A stretch of 41,541 nt of DNA from Actinomycetota bacterium. GTDB lineage: Bacteria > Actinomycetota > Actinomycetes > S36-B12 > UBA5976. The notes beneath the pieces are model-generated. The model was not told the origin of the DNA, searched no databases, and saw nothing but the letters and a program-made list of their open reading frames with translations. Positions 1 to 9,259 of this stretch are shown here, piece by piece (the stretch's first letter is position 1; each line of letters starts with the position of its first letter). Both the position numbers and the translations under genes were made by a program. The DNA lies in contig RGDC01000003.1 of NCBI GenBank assembly GCA_009918005.1, forward strand, positions 1-41,541, given 5' to 3'.

Positions 1-822
1 GATCTGGCCGAGATGATGGTTGGAAATGAATTGCCAACCCCAGAAGCTGTGGGTGACACGATTCAAGATGAAGTCGTGCTAAAAGTTGAAAACCTTTCTG
101 TTTTTGCAAAAGGTGGCAAAGCTATTGTTGATGACATCTCATTTCAGATTCATGCTGGAGAGATTGTTGGAATTGCAGGCGTGGAAGGAAATGGTCAGGC
201 TGAAATTCTTGACGCCCTGATGGGAATCGAAGCAGCAACCGGACGAGTGCAGTTCAAAACCGAGGACATCACAAACAAATCCACTCGTCATCGTCGAGAA
301 CTTGGAATTGGATTCATCCCCGAAGACCGCCATCGCCAGGCCTTGATGTTGGAAGCTCCCCTTTGGGAGAACCGAATGCTAGGGCATCAAACCAGATCTC
401 CGAATGCCAATGGCATTTGGCTGACTCCACGAAGTGCCAAGGCAGATACTAAGCGAATTGTTGAAGAGTATGACGTGCGCACACCAAGCATTGATGTACT
501 GGCAAGTGCGCTTTCTGGAGGAAATCAACAGAAACTTATCGTTGGTCGAGAAATGTCTGGTGAGCCTAAGTTACTTATTGCTGCTCATCCAACTCGCGGT
601 GTTGACGTTGGCGCGCAAGCGGCAATTTGGGATCACATTCGTAATGCTCGCCAGGCCGGGTTAGCAGTTTTATTGGTATCAGCGGATCTTGATGAATTAA
701 TCGGATTGAGTGACAGCATTAAGGTTTTGCTCCGAGGCAAGTTCGTCGCTGATGCGGATCCAGCCACAGTTACACCACAAGAGCTAGGTACCGCGATGAC
801 CGGTGCTGGAGAGGCTGCCTAA
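1..822 (+). CDS. Nucleoside ABC transporter, ATPase subunit, C-terminal half (5' partial)
   Basis: This is the second nucleotide-binding domain of a two-domain importer ATPase of the RbsA/NupO type; it powers uptake with the two permeases that follow. The frame is open from base 1, so the gene starts outside the window. Numbering from the ATG at 13, the ABC signature LSGGNQQK is at about 168-175. The Walker A region reads GVEGNGQ (about 56-62) and lacks the usual lysine. The Walker B region is followed by AAHPTRGVDVG instead of a Glu. Both changes are normal for the second domain of this family, whose first domain is outside the window. The stop overlaps the permease start by one base (TAATG). 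A nucleoside substrate is inferred from the linked cdd, deoA and add genes; the family also includes sugar importers. Confidence 0.9.
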   Translation, partial: DLAEMMVGNELPTPEAVGDTIQDEVVLKVENLSVFAKGGKAIVDDISFQIHAGEIVGIAGVEGNGQAEILDALMGIEAATGRVQFKTEDITNKSTRHRRELGIGFIPEDRHRQALMLEAPLWENRMLGHQTRSPNANGIWLTPRSAKADTKRIVEEYDVRTPSIDVLASALSGGNQQKLIVGREMSGEPKLLIAAHPTRGVDVGAQAAIWDHIRNARQAGLAVLLVSADLDELIGLSDSIKVLLRGKFVADADPATVTPQELGTAMTGAGEAA

Positions 823-1854
823 TGAATCTTCGACGAATCGGAACCAGCCTGATTGCTCCTGCGATTGGACTATTTATCTCGCTGGCAGTTACTGCCGTCA
901 TCCTGGTAGCAATTGGTGCCAGTGTCACAACCGTTTTCGCTTCCATGTGGAATTACGGAACTTCACCAAGAGCAATGTCTTTGATGTTGAACTTAGCAAC
1001 TATCTATTTCTTAAGTGCGTTGGCAGTTTCAATCGGGTTCAAGATGAACCTATTCAACATTGGCGTAAACGGTCAATACGTACTTGGCGCTCTCGCAGTC
1101 AATTCTTGCTGCAATGATTGTCGGTGCACTCTGGGCAGGAATTTCTGCTTGGTTGAAAGTTGCCCGTGGCGTGAGCGAAGTCATTTCTACAATCATGTTG
1201 AATTTCATTGCAATTGGAATTATCAGTTACATAATTGTTCGCACTAGCATCGGCACGGAAACGAGTTTGAATGTCCGCGGTACCAAGCCAATTCCAGAGT
1301 CTGGAATGTTGCGAGGAATTGCATTCCTTGATCCTGGTACTCCGATTTATGGCTTTTTCTTCATTTCAATAATTATTGGAATTGGATACTGGTTCCTGCT
1401 AAATCGAACTCGCTTTGGGTTTGACTTGCGCGCAACGGGTAAGTCAGCTTCAGCAGCGCGCACAAGCGGCGTGCAATCTAATCGCATGATTTATGTAACG
1501 ATGTTGCTGTCTGGAGCGGTTGCTGGGCTGGTTGGACTGCCTTATCTATTGGGAGATACGGGCACATACTCATTGCAGTTCCCCACTGACTGGGGATTCA
1601 CTGGAATTGCAATTGCCCTACTTGGTAGAAATAACCCGATTGGCATTGCGTTAGGTGCAATTCTTTGGGCTTTCTTAGACATCTCGAGTGGCCAATTAAT
1701 TCTGGAGGGCGTACCGCGAGAAATCTCCACAATCATGCAGGGATTGATTGTGATCGTAGTTGTGATCTCGTATGAAGTAGTACGGAGATACCAAGTCAAG
1801 AGTGAGCAGACAAATGTTGCTAAGGCATTGGCAAAGCAGGAGGCATCAGTATGA
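822..1854 (+). pseudogene. Nucleoside ABC transporter permease 1 (frameshifted, internal segment missing)
   Basis: This is a multi-span inner-membrane permease of the BPD_transp_2 family, NupP-like. The start at 822 gives a normal N-terminus through NIGVNGQYVLGALA (codons ending near 1097), then that frame runs into unrelated Cys-rich residues. The correct family sequence resumes in another frame near 1102 (ILAAMIVGALWAG, then LKVARGVSEVISTIMLN) and continues intact to the stop at 1854. The junction is therefore between about 1092 and 1102. From memory of family spacing, some 18-20 residues between GQY and GALWAG also appear to be missing, so this is more than a single-base slip. The gene overlaps the next permease by ATGA. 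It could be a real disruption or a sequencing/assembly defect; everything else in the operon looks functional, which favours the second. Confidence 0.8.
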
Positions 1855-3065
1855 CGTACCTAAAATCTCGCAGATTTATTGGTGCTGCTTTCACGGCAAT
1901 CACCATGCTTTCAATTACTCGAACTATTACCGGAAATGGGGATCTCACTAGCACGGTCACAATTGCCCAGGCTTTGGTGTTTGCATCGCCAATTGCATTA
2001 GCTGGTCTCGCTGGAATTTGGGCGGAGCGTGCTGGCGTTATCAACATCGGCCTTGAAGGCATGATGATCCTGGGAACTTTTGGCGCAGGTTGGGCTGGCT
2101 GGCAATGGGGTGTTTGGGCTGGCGTAGTAGCTGGTGTGATCTTTGGTGCTATCGGTGGTCTGTTACTTGCAGTTGCTGCAGTTACTTTTGGTGTCGATCA
2201 AATCATTGCTGGAACAGCTATCAATTTGTTGGCGCTTGGGCTAACTAAGTTCCTGGCTATCGTGTTGTTCACCAATGCTCCCGGTGGTGGTCAAGCACAG
2301 TCTCCACCTATCAAGGGTGAGATTCCAACTTTCACTTTTGAATCAATTGTTGAACCACTAACCTCACTTCATGAAAAAGGAATCTTCTTCATCAGTGATC
2401 TCGCCGGAGTTTTTGCTGGGTTGTTTTATCACTTGTCACTTCTCACCATCATCACATTTTTGCTATTTGCAATGACAAGCTACCTACTGTGGAAAACTGC
2501 ATTCGGTCTACGTCTTCGCAGCGCTGGTGAAAATCCTTGGGCAGCTGATTCACTCGGCGTGAAAGTTGTGCAGTTCAAGTACGCAGCTGTTGTGTTCTCG
2601 GGCATGCTTGCCGGACTTGGCGGTGCCTATCTTTCGATTGCCTCGACTATCTATCGAAATGGAAATACCGCAGGTCGAGGATTCATTGGCTTAGCAACCA
2701 TGATCTTTGGTGACTGGCGACCGGGTGGAACTGCCGCAGGTGCATTGATGTTCGGCTATATCGACACTTTGCGATTAATTGACACTGGGAACCAAAACGT
2801 TAAAGGTTTAATTTTGCTCGGCGCGATTATTCTTTTCGCAATCGGTGGCATCATGCTCCGACGGGCACGTCGCAATTCTGCGATTGGTTTCTTGCTTTTG
2901 GGATCGGTAATGACTGGTGCTTACTTCTCGGCATCCTCATTTCCACCCGAAGTGGCTCAAGTTGCGCCCTACATAACAACGCTCTTGGTGCTTGCAACTG
3001 CCTCACAAAATTTGCGTCCGCCAGCTGCTGATGGCGTCCCCTACCGAAAGGGTGATCATCACTAA
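1851..3065 (+). CDS. Nucleoside ABC transporter permease 2
   Basis: This 404-residue polytopic inner-membrane protein of the BPD_transp_2 family (NupQ-like) forms the second half of the importer channel. The family hallmark ERAGVINIGLEGMMILGTF lies near residues 60-80, followed by glycine-rich membrane segments and a conserved GGTAAGALMFGYIDTLRL-like region near residue 300. It has extra hydrophobic segments after about residue 325, so it is longer than compact homologues of around 300 residues. The ATG at 1851 overlaps the previous stop as ATGA, and its own stop overlaps the cdd start as TAATG, indicating translational coupling through the transporter and cytidine deaminase genes. Substrate assignment to nucleosides rests on this context. 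Confidence 0.9.
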   Translation: MTYLKSRRFIGAAFTAITMLSITRTITGNGDLTSTVTIAQALVFASPIALAGLAGIWAERAGVINIGLEGMMILGTFGAGWAGWQWGVWAGVVAGVIFGAIGGLLLAVAAVTFGVDQIIAGTAINLLALGLTKFLAIVLFTNAPGGGQAQSPPIKGEIPTFTFESIVEPLTSLHEKGIFFISDLAGVFAGLFYHLSLLTIITFLLFAMTSYLLWKTAFGLRLRSAGENPWAADSLGVKVVQFKYAAVVFSGMLAGLGGAYLSIASTIYRNGNTAGRGFIGLATMIFGDWRPGGTAAGALMFGYIDTLRLIDTGNQNVKGLILLGAIILFAIGGIMLRRARRNSAIGFLLLGSVMTGAYFSASSFPPEVAQVAPYITTLLVLATASQNLRPPAADGVPYRKGDHH

Positions 3066-3460
3066 TGGAAATCAATTGGGATGAATTGCGTGCTGCTGCT
3101 AGCAACGCAATGTCCAAGGCTTACGCCCCATATTCAAATTTTCCAGTTGGTGTTGCTGGCTTAGTTGATGACGGACGTATTGTTACGGGATGCAATGTTG
3201 AAAATGCCGCTTACGGTGTTGCTTTATGTGCGGAATGTGGCTTGATCTCAAGTTTGATCAGCACTGGTGGTGGGAAGTTGGTCGCAGTTGCCTGTGTGGA
3301 TCGACATGGAAATGCCTTAATGCCATGCGGTCGCTGTCGTCAACTGCTCTGGGAACATGGTGGTCCGAATTGTCTACTTGATTCAGTTTCAGGAATTAAG
3401 TCAATGACAGAGATACTTCCTGATGCTTTTGGTGCTCATGATTTAACGGATCGACTTTAG
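3065..3460 (+). CDS. cdd: Cytidine deaminase
   Basis: Converts cytidine and deoxycytidine to uridine and deoxyuridine with release of ammonia, in the cytoplasm. The 131 residues match the homotetrameric short form. Visible motifs are the substrate-binding CNVENAAYG (about 43-51), the zinc and proton-shuttle pair C55-A-E57, and PCGRC (87-91), which supplies the two other zinc cysteines. The ATG overlaps the permease stop by one base, so uptake and deamination are coupled. The next gene, deoA, can phosphorolyse the deoxyuridine formed. Confidence 0.95.
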   Translation: MEINWDELRAAASNAMSKAYAPYSNFPVGVAGLVDDGRIVTGCNVENAAYGVALCAECGLISSLISTGGGKLVAVACVDRHGNALMPCGRCRQLLWEHGGPNCLLDSVSGIKSMTEILPDAFGAHDLTDRL

Positions 3461-3511
3461 ACGCATTAGCCTTACAGGTATGACGCTTCCCCGAGTGAAA
3501 TTCAAAATAAC

Positions 3512-4807
3512 ATGAGCACCGAACCATTTGCCGCAGTCGATCTCATTGCCGCTAAGCGAGATAAACGCGAGTTATCAGATGCCCAGATCGATTGGTTTGT
3601 CGATGCGTACGTTCGTAATGTAATTGCCGAAGAACAAATGTCTGCCATGGCAATGGCGATTTTGCTAAATGGCATGAACCGTCAAGAAATCGTGCGCTGG
3701 ACCAAGGCCTACATTGACTCTGGTGAAACCATGGATTGGTCAACTCTTGGAAGACCAACTGCAGATAAACATTCAACTGGTGGTGTCGGTGACAAAATTA
3801 CGTTGCCACTTGCACCGCTAGTTGCAGCGTGTGGCGTAAGTGTGCCACAACTATCTGGTCGCGGACTTGGTCACACCGGTGGCACATTAGACAAACTTGA
3901 AGCAATTAAAGGTTGGCAAGCCAATTTAACTAACGACGAAATGTTTAAAGTCCTTAACTCAACTGGCGCAGTTATTTGTGCTGCAAGTCAAACTCTGGCT
4001 CCAGCTGATCGCAGAATCTACGCGCTTCGAGATGTTACTGGCACGGTCGAATCTATTCCACTTATCTCAGCATCCATCATGAGTAAAAAGATTGCTGAAG
4101 GAACCGGCGCGTTAGTTCTAGATGTAAAAGTTGGCTCTGGTGCATTTATGAAAACTGTCGAACAGGCTCGCGAACTTGCAACAACCATGGTTGGGATTGG
4201 AAATGACGCTGGAGTAACTACGCGCGCATTGTTAACCGCAATGGATGTGCCACTTGGTCGAACTGCTGGTAACGCGCTCGAAGTTCAAGAGTCAATTGAT
4301 GTGCTCGCTGGTGGTGGGCCTGCAGATGTCATTGAACTCACAGTGACTTTGGCTCGGGAAATGTTGGAAGCGAGCGGAGCTAGTGGATTGAAAGATCCAG
4401 CTACTGCCCTATTAGATGGCTCAGCCATGGATGTCTGGCGTGCCATGATTTCAGCACAAGGTGGTGACCTATCTGTCCCACTTCCGGTTGCTCGAGAAAC
4501 TCAAGAAGTTGTTGCAACGACCTCTGGTCACTTGACCAAACTTGATGCACTTGCCGTTGGTATGGCGAGTTGGAGGCTGGGAGCTGGTCGAGCCAGAAAA
4601 GAAGATTCCGTCCAGTTTGGCGCCGGTATTGAGTGGCATGTTGGTCATGGTGAGAAGGTTGAAAAGGGGCAAAAGATCTTCACTTTGCATACCGACGAGC
4701 CTGCCCGATTTGAATCAGCCTTAGAAGTCTTAACGCAAGGTTACGAAATTGGTGCGGATTCAGAAATTTCGCAGCGTCTTCCATTAATCATTGATCGTGT
4801 TGTCTGA
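3512..4807 (+). CDS. deoA: Thymidine phosphorylase / pyrimidine-nucleoside phosphorylase
   Basis: Phosphorolysis of thymidine or deoxyuridine gives the free base and 2-deoxyribose-1-phosphate. The 431-residue protein has the phosphate-binding signature STGGVGDK (about 88-95), SGRGLGHTGGTLDKLEA (about 115-131), and the family C-terminal alpha/beta domain ending with EYEIGADSEIS-like strands. It lies 51 bp after cdd on the same strand with no clear terminator between, so it is probably in the same transcript. No strong Shine-Dalgarno is visible before the ATG. Its product needs a phosphopentomutase and DeoC, both of which are candidates in the adjoining minus-strand pair. Confidence 0.95.
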   Translation: MSTEPFAAVDLIAAKRDKRELSDAQIDWFVDAYVRNVIAEEQMSAMAMAILLNGMNRQEIVRWTKAYIDSGETMDWSTLGRPTADKHSTGGVGDKITLPLAPLVAACGVSVPQLSGRGLGHTGGTLDKLEAIKGWQANLTNDEMFKVLNSTGAVICAASQTLAPADRRIYALRDVTGTVESIPLISASIMSKKIAEGTGALVLDVKVGSGAFMKTVEQARELATTMVGIGNDAGVTTRALLTAMDVPLGRTAGNALEVQESIDVLAGGGPADVIELTVTLAREMLEASGASGLKDPATALLDGSAMDVWRAMISAQGGDLSVPLPVARETQEVVATTSGHLTKLDALAVGMASWRLGAGRARKEDSVQFGAGIEWHVGHGEKVEKGQKIFTLHTDEPARFESALEVLTQGYEIGADSEISQRLPLIIDRVV

Positions 4808-4832
4808 AACTTGTTTGTGAAACTTTCCGAAG

Positions 4833-4838
4833 TATTCT
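4833..4838 (+). promoter_or_regulatory. Predicted -10 box of a leaderless promoter (cupin-add operon)
   Basis: TATTCT ends six bases before the ATG at 4845, and TTGTTT at 4811-4816 is a fair -35 with a 16-bp spacer. Transcription would start at or beside the start codon, with no room for a Shine-Dalgarno. Confidence 0.6.
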
Positions 4839-4844
4839 GATTAC

Positions 4845-5201
4845 ATGCCTGAATTAATTAGCGAACCGACCATGATTCCAGTTCCTGGTGGAAAATCGAT
4901 TGCAGAATATATCGGTCGAGTTAAGACTGGAGATAGTGAAGTTTCTGTTGCGGTCATGCATGCTCCAGCTGGCTGGTCAGAACCTGCCCAAGCGCCAGCT
5001 TTTGACGAGTTCACAATCGTAATTACAGGTTCTATAGATGTTGAATGTGAAGGCAAGACAACAACAGTGGGTGCCGGTCAAGCACTTATAACTCGCGCTG
5101 GTGAAAAGGTTCGTTACCTTACTCGCGAAGATGCACATTATGTCGCAATTTGCGTGCCCGCCTTCGCACCTGAACTTGCAAATCGAGATGACGAAGCATG
5201 A
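4845..5201 (+). CDS. Small cupin-domain protein
   Basis: This 118-residue single-domain cupin resembles EutQ-like small cupins. The first motif area ([23 protein letters not shown], about 45-66) and second area ([16 protein letters not shown], about 82-98) have the expected glycines, but the metal-binding histidines of classical cupins are largely replaced, so metal binding is doubtful. It overlaps add by four bases (ATGA), and has its own leaderless promoter, so the two form a short operon between deoA and add. A role in nucleoside or ribose metabolism is suggested only by location; the molecular function is unknown. Confidence 0.8.
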   Translation: MPELISEPTMIPVPGGKSIAEYIGRVKTGDSEVSVAVMHAPAGWSEPAQAPAFDEFTIVITGSIDVECEGKTTTVGAGQALITRAGEKVRYLTREDAHYVAICVPAFAPELANRDDEA

Positions 5202-6286
5202 TTTCATCCGCAGTAATTAAGGCTGTTCCAAAAGTTGTTTTACACGATCACTTAGATGGTGGCTTACGAGTTAAAACAATTCTGGAACTTGCGCAGAAGC
5301 ACAACTACACCGTGCTGCCATATGACAATGAAGATCAATTAAGTAATTGGTTCCACACTGCAGTTCAAGGATCCCTTGAAATTTACTTAGAGACATTTGC
5401 TCACACTGTAGGTGTAATGCAGACTCCTGATGCACTACAACGTGTGGCAAGTGAATGCGCGCAAGATCTAGCCGAAGATGGTGTGGTTTATGCCGAAATT
5501 AGGTTTGCCCCAGAGCTACACACTGCAAAAGGCTTGACCTACCGCGAAGTTATTGACAATGTCTTGATCGGTTTTGCCCATGGCGAAGCTGCTGCAAAAG
5601 CTGCTGGGAAAACAATTCGTGTTGTTGCCTTGCTAACTGCAATGCGGATGGCTGACGTTTCACTTGAAATTGCAAAGCTAGTGGTTGAGTATCGCGACCG
5701 TGGTGTTGTTGGTTTCGACATTGCAGGTAAGGAAGCGGGATATCCTCCTACGGAACACATCGAAGCGTTTCAGTACTTACAGCGCAACAATGCACATTTC
5801 ACAATTCATGCCGGAGAAGCGTTTGGCTTGAAGAGTATTTGGGAAGCAATTCAATTTTGTGGCACTGAACGCTTAGGGCACGGAGTTCGAATCATCGACG
5901 ATGTAACAACAAATTCAGACGGCACAGTCACACTAGGCGATTTAGCCGCATATGTTCGTGACCGTCGGATCCCACTTGAACTTTGTCCCAAATCCAATGT
6001 TGATACTGGTGCTGCTGCAAGTATTGCCGAGCATCCAATCGGATTGCTTCGCAAATTAAATTTCCGCGTTACTTTAAATACTGATAACCGTTTAATGTCA
6101 GATACTTCTATGTCAGCTGAAATGACATCCTTAGTTGAAGCGTTTGATTATTCATTGCGCGATCTCGAATGGCTAACTGTCAACGGAATGAAGAGTTCAT
6201 TCCTACCATTTGATCAGCGCTTGGACATCATCAACCACATCATTAAGCCTGGATATGCCAGACTTCGCGAACAAGTTGGCTCTTAG
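5198..6286 (+). CDS. add: Adenosine deaminase
   Basis: Hydrolytic deamination of adenosine and deoxyadenosine to inosine and deoxyinosine. The 362-residue TIM-barrel protein carries the zinc motif HDHLDGG (H16, H18), the IHAGEAFG motif (about 203-211) with zinc His and catalytic Glu, LGHGVRI (about 227-233), and [10 protein letters not shown] (about 290-300) with the last zinc Asp. The start overlaps the cupin stop as ATGA. The stop codon TAG at 6284-6286 physically overlaps the deoC stop (TAA, minus strand, 6283-6285): the two genes converge with no intergenic DNA. Confidence 0.95.
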   Translation: MISSAVIKAVPKVVLHDHLDGGLRVKTILELAQKHNYTVLPYDNEDQLSNWFHTAVQGSLEIYLETFAHTVGVMQTPDALQRVASECAQDLAEDGVVYAEIRFAPELHTAKGLTYREVIDNVLIGFAHGEAAAKAAGKTIRVVALLTAMRMADVSLEIAKLVVEYRDRGVVGFDIAGKEAGYPPTEHIEAFQYLQRNNAHFTIHAGEAFGLKSIWEAIQFCGTERLGHGVRIIDDVTTNSDGTVTLGDLAAYVRDRRIPLELCPKSNVDTGAAASIAEHPIGLLRKLNFRVTLNTDNRLMSDTSMSAEMTSLVEAFDYSLRDLEWLTVNGMKSSFLPFDQRLDIINHIIKPGYARLREQVGS

Positions 6287-6954
6287 TAACTTCCAGTTGC
6301 AGTAACGCCATCGAGGATTGCGCGCGAACTGGAAAGTCCAAGACGAGTAGCGCCAGCATTAATTAGTTCGGTCGCAAACTCAATGTTTCGAATTCCCCCG
6401 GAAGCCTTAATACCCAATCGACCACCGACGCTTTCTTGCATGATCTTGATGGCTCGAACATCGGCGCCACCAGCTGGATGAAAACCGGTAGAAGTCTTAA
6501 CAAAATCAGCGCCAGAGCTTTCGCAACGCTGGCAGGCCTTAGCGATCTGCTCATCGGTGAGCGCTGCAGTCTCCAAAATCACTTTTAATAATGTGCCAGA
6601 TGTGGCATTGCGAACTGCTGAAACTTCAGCCTCTAAATAATCCCAATCCCCCATGATTGCCCGACCGACGTCGATCACCATGTCGATTTCATGCGCACCT
6701 TGAGAAACTGAAAGTTTAGCTTCGGCCGCCTTTATCTCGGCTTCATGTTTCCCACTTGGAAAACCGCAAACTGTAGCGACCTTAACTCCATTGGAAACAT
6801 TCGCTGCGGCCAGCGAAACAAAGGTTGGCGATACACAAACTGAAAAGGTTCCAAGTTCAGCGGCTTCAGCACACAGCGCAATAACGTCTGCGTTAGTGGC
6901 CTCTGGCTTTAGCAAAGTGTGGTCGATCATCCGCGCTAATTCATGTCGATCCAT
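6283..6954 (-). CDS. deoC: Deoxyribose-phosphate aldolase
   Basis: Cleaves 2-deoxyribose-5-phosphate to glyceraldehyde-3-phosphate and acetaldehyde, the last step of deoxynucleoside catabolism. The 223-residue class I aldolase has the Schiff-base lysine K153 in FVKTSTGF, D91 in the EIDMVIDVG segment, and K183 in [10 protein letters not shown] choose the ATG at 6954, which overlaps the upstream mutase stop as TGATG; an in-frame TTG lies one codon before it. It is co-transcribed with the mutase and converges tail to tail with add. Confidence 0.95.
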   Translation of the reverse strand: MDRHELARMIDHTLLKPEATNADVIALCAEAAELGTFSVCVSPTFVSLAAANVSNGVKVATVCGFPSGKHEAEIKAAEAKLSVSQGAHEIDMVIDVGRAIMGDWDYLEAEVSAVRNATSGTLLKVILETAALTDEQIAKACQRCESSGADFVKTSTGFHPAGGADVRAIKIMQESVGGRLGIKASGGIRNIEFATELINAGATRLGLSSSRAILDGVTATGSY

Positions 6955-8654
6955 CAATTGCCTCCACTTAGTAAGGGTCCGGCATCATTAGCCAGCCGCT
7001 TCAATTCATTATCGGCGGTTTGTTTTGCAATTCCTAGGTCTTCGCTACGAACTACGACTTCTAAATAACATTTTATTTTTGGTTCCGTACCACTTGGGCG
7101 GATGATTACCCTGGCTTTTTCAATCTCGCCTTGGCCCGCCAGATGAATGATTACTGCATCCGTAATTGGCAAACCATCAAGTCCAGCTGCTAGATCTTCA
7201 ACATTGCTAACTTGCAGCCCACCTAATTCCGTTGGTGGATTGTTTCGAATTCCAGCCATAGTTATTGAGACCTGCTCACTACTAGTGACCCGAACTGAGA
7301 TTTGGTCCGTGGCGTGCAGACCGTGTTCAAGTGACAACTCGTCGAGAACTTGCCAGATTGAGATATTTTGAGTCTTAAGATGAGCGATCATTTCCATAAA
7401 TACTGCGGCGGCGGATATTCCATCCTTGTCGCTTACATTATGAGGATCAATGCAATAACCCAATGCTTCCTCGTAGCCAAAAGTTAAGTTATGAACTCTT
7501 GAAACCCACTTGAATCCTGTCAATGTGGATTCATATTTGAGTCCTGCTGCTTTTGCAATTGACTCCAGCATCATTGAAGAAACAATGGAGTTTGCAAAGG
7601 TACCGGTTAAATTTCTCCCGTTTAGTTTTGCTCGCTCGATCATCCACCAGCCAATCAGACTTCCAATTTGATCGCCACGAAGAATTATCCAGGTGCCATC
7701 GGCATTAGGAGCTGCTGCCGCGAAACGGTCGGCATCAGGATCATTTGCTAATAGGACATCCACGGAATGTGCCTTTGCCAATGCAATTGCAATATCAAGT
7801 GCGCCCTTTTCCTCCGGATTCGGAAACGCCACAGTAGGGAATGCTGGGTCAGGATCTCGTTGTTCTAGTGCAGCGATTGGCTCAGTAAATCCCGAGTCAT
7901 TAAATACAGTTTGTAAAGTTCTCCACCCAACACCATGCATCGCGGTATAAACCGAAGTTACAGATTTGCGTTGTGACTCTGAAGTTGGACCAGAAGTAAT
8001 GAGTTGTGATGTTAGTGATACGTATGAATTCACTACCCCTTCACTAACGTTGCTCCCGTTAACTCCTTGGCTAATTTCTCTAACGTCAGATACGGATTTG
8101 ATTAAAGTTGAAATCTGCTCATCGACCGGAGAAACTATCTGTCGACCATCACTTAAATAAACCTTGTAACCGTTGTCCTGAGGTGGGTTGTGACTGGCAG
8201 TAACCATAACTCCAGCGCACGCGTTTTGATTTCGAATTGCAAAAGCTAGTACCGGAGTTGGAACTACGTGCGGAAAAATAATTGGCTCAAGGCCAGCGCC
8301 TGACATTACAAGCGCGGTGTCCTTTGCAAACACGTCGCTGTTGTAGCGAGCATCGAATCCAATAACAACTTTTTGTCCAATAAATCCTTGCTGAATCAAA
8401 TACTGTGCAAGACCCGATGCCGCCTGCAAAACCGTTACCCGATTCATTCGATTCGGTCCCGCACCCAATGCACCACGTAAACCTGCTGTCCCAAATTCAA
8501 GCGGAGCTGAAAATGCATCCTGTAATTCAGAAAGTGCTGACTGGTCAGTTTGGGCCAAATTCAAAAGATCCGAAAGTTGGGCTTTAGTTACCGGATCTGG
8601 GTCTTGTTCAATCCACGATTGAACGCGCGCAACTAGGTTGCTCTCGATGCTCAC
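6954..8654 (-). CDS. Phosphohexomutase/phosphopentomutase of the PGM2 type
   Basis: A 566-residue alpha-D-phosphohexomutase. The phosphoserine loop is TASHNPPQDNGYK with S154, the metal-binding loop is DPDADR (about 305-310), the sugar-binding region GYEEALGY is near residue 395, and the C-terminal phosphate-binding loop is RPSGTEPKIK. The approximately 550-residue family includes PGM2-like enzymes able to isomerise deoxyribose-1-phosphate to deoxyribose-5-phosphate. Direct coupling to deoC (TGATG) and the facing deoA and add genes make that pentomutase role likely here; glucose or mannose phosphomutase activity is the alternative. The GTG start is supported by a leaderless -10 box immediately upstream. 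Confidence 0.88.
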   Translation of the reverse strand: MSIESNLVARVQSWIEQDPDPVTKAQLSDLLNLAQTDQSALSELQDAFSAPLEFGTAGLRGALGAGPNRMNRVTVLQAASGLAQYLIQQGFIGQKVVIGFDARYNSDVFAKDTALVMSGAGLEPIIFPHVVPTPVLAFAIRNQNACAGVMVTASHNPPQDNGYKVYLSDGRQIVSPVDEQISTLIKSVSDVREISQGVNGSNVSEGVVNSYVSLTSQLITSGPTSESQRKSVTSVYTAMHGVGWRTLQTVFNDSGFTEPIAALEQRDPDPAFPTVAFPNPEEKGALDIAIALAKAHSVDVLLANDPDADRFAAAAPNADGTWIILRGDQIGSLIGWWMIERAKLNGRNLTGTFANSIVSSMMLESIAKAAGLKYESTLTGFKWVSRVHNLTFGYEEALGYCIDPHNVSDKDGISAAAVFMEMIAHLKTQNISIWQVLDELSLEHGLHATDQISVRVTSSEQVSITMAGIRNNPPTELGGLQVSNVEDLAAGLDGLPITDAVIIHLAGQGEIEKARVIIRPSGTEPKIKCYLEVVVRSEDLGIAKQTADNELKRLANDAGPLLSGGN

Positions 8655-8660
8655 TGAACT

Positions 8661-8666
8661 ACCCTA
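8661..8666 (-). promoter_or_regulatory. Predicted -10 box of a leaderless promoter (mutase-deoC operon)
   Basis: On the minus strand TAGGGT is followed by six bases and then the GTG start at 8654, the same geometry as several other genes in the window. It supports the GTG start. Confidence 0.5.
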
Positions 8667-8674
8667 AAGCCGAG

Positions 8675-9169
8675 TTACTTGTTTGGTAACAATGCCTCAA
8701 TGTCTGAACGAATGTCTTCAGGCACAGTATTTGGTGCATAGCGCTTGATTGACTCACCGTCAGGTGCAATCAAAAATTTTGTAAAGTTCCATTTAATCGC
8801 TCCACCAAGCAAACCTTTCGACTTACTCTTCAGAAACTGAAAAATTGGATGAGCATCTTTTCCGTTTACATTTACTTTTTGTGAGAGTTGAAAATCTACC
8901 CCATAGTTAACTTTGCAAAATTCATCAATCTGAGCATCATCGCCAGGCTCTTGGTGTGCGAATTGATCGCAAGGAAATCCTAGAACTATAAGTCCCTGTT
9001 CTCTGAAATCTTCTTGAAGTTTCTGCAGGCCTTCATATTGAGGTGTGAAACCGCACTTGCTTGCGGTGTTTACTACCAGGATTGGCTTACCTGAATAGTC
9101 AGAGAGTGAAACGGATTCACCACGGTTATTTATAAAGGACAAGTCATAAAGGTTTGATGTAGTAGCCAT
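8675..9169 (-). CDS. Glutathione peroxidase family, 2-Cys thioredoxin-dependent peroxidase
   Basis: Reduces hydroperoxides. With the ATG at 9169 the protein is 164 residues, the normal family length; an in-frame ATG at 9235 would add 22 unconserved residues, so I reject it as start. The peroxidatic residue is cysteine, not selenocysteine (C39 in ASKCGFTPQY). Q73 in QEPG and W127-N128 complete the catalytic tetrad. C85 in EFCKVNYG sits where the resolving cysteine lies in yeast Gpx3-like enzymes, which points to thioredoxin rather than glutathione as reductant. Actinobacteria generally lack glutathione, and trxB/trxA lie elsewhere in the window. Confidence 0.9.
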   Translation of the reverse strand: MATTSNLYDLSFINNRGESVSLSDYSGKPILVVNTASKCGFTPQYEGLQKLQEDFREQGLIVLGFPCDQFAHQEPGDDAQIDEFCKVNYGVDFQLSQKVNVNGKDAHPIFQFLKSKSKGLLGGAIKWNFTKFLIAPDGESIKRYAPNTVPEDIRSDIEALLPNK

Positions 9170-9247
9170 AGCCCAATAATTGCCTGCTTCGGCTGATCTA
9201 GCAACTGTTGTTTGGGTGTTCGAGCAAAAGTGCATACCCTTCGCCGA

Positions 9248-9253
9248 TACGGT
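9248..9253 (+). promoter_or_regulatory. Predicted -10 box of a leaderless promoter (small membrane protein)
   Basis: TACGGT lies six bases before the GTG at 9260. It fits the TANNNT-N6-start pattern repeated across the window. Confidence 0.4.
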
Positions 9254-9259
9254 TAGTGA

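Noticed and set aside
1..4. GATC at the first base as proof of a restriction-cloned insert
   Set aside because: Four bases match by chance too often; used only as weak support for the end-artefact idea.
9167..9235. N-terminal extension of the peroxidase from ATG 9235
   Set aside because: The extra 22 residues are not conserved in the family, and the extension would bring the start to within 25 bp of the divergent gene.
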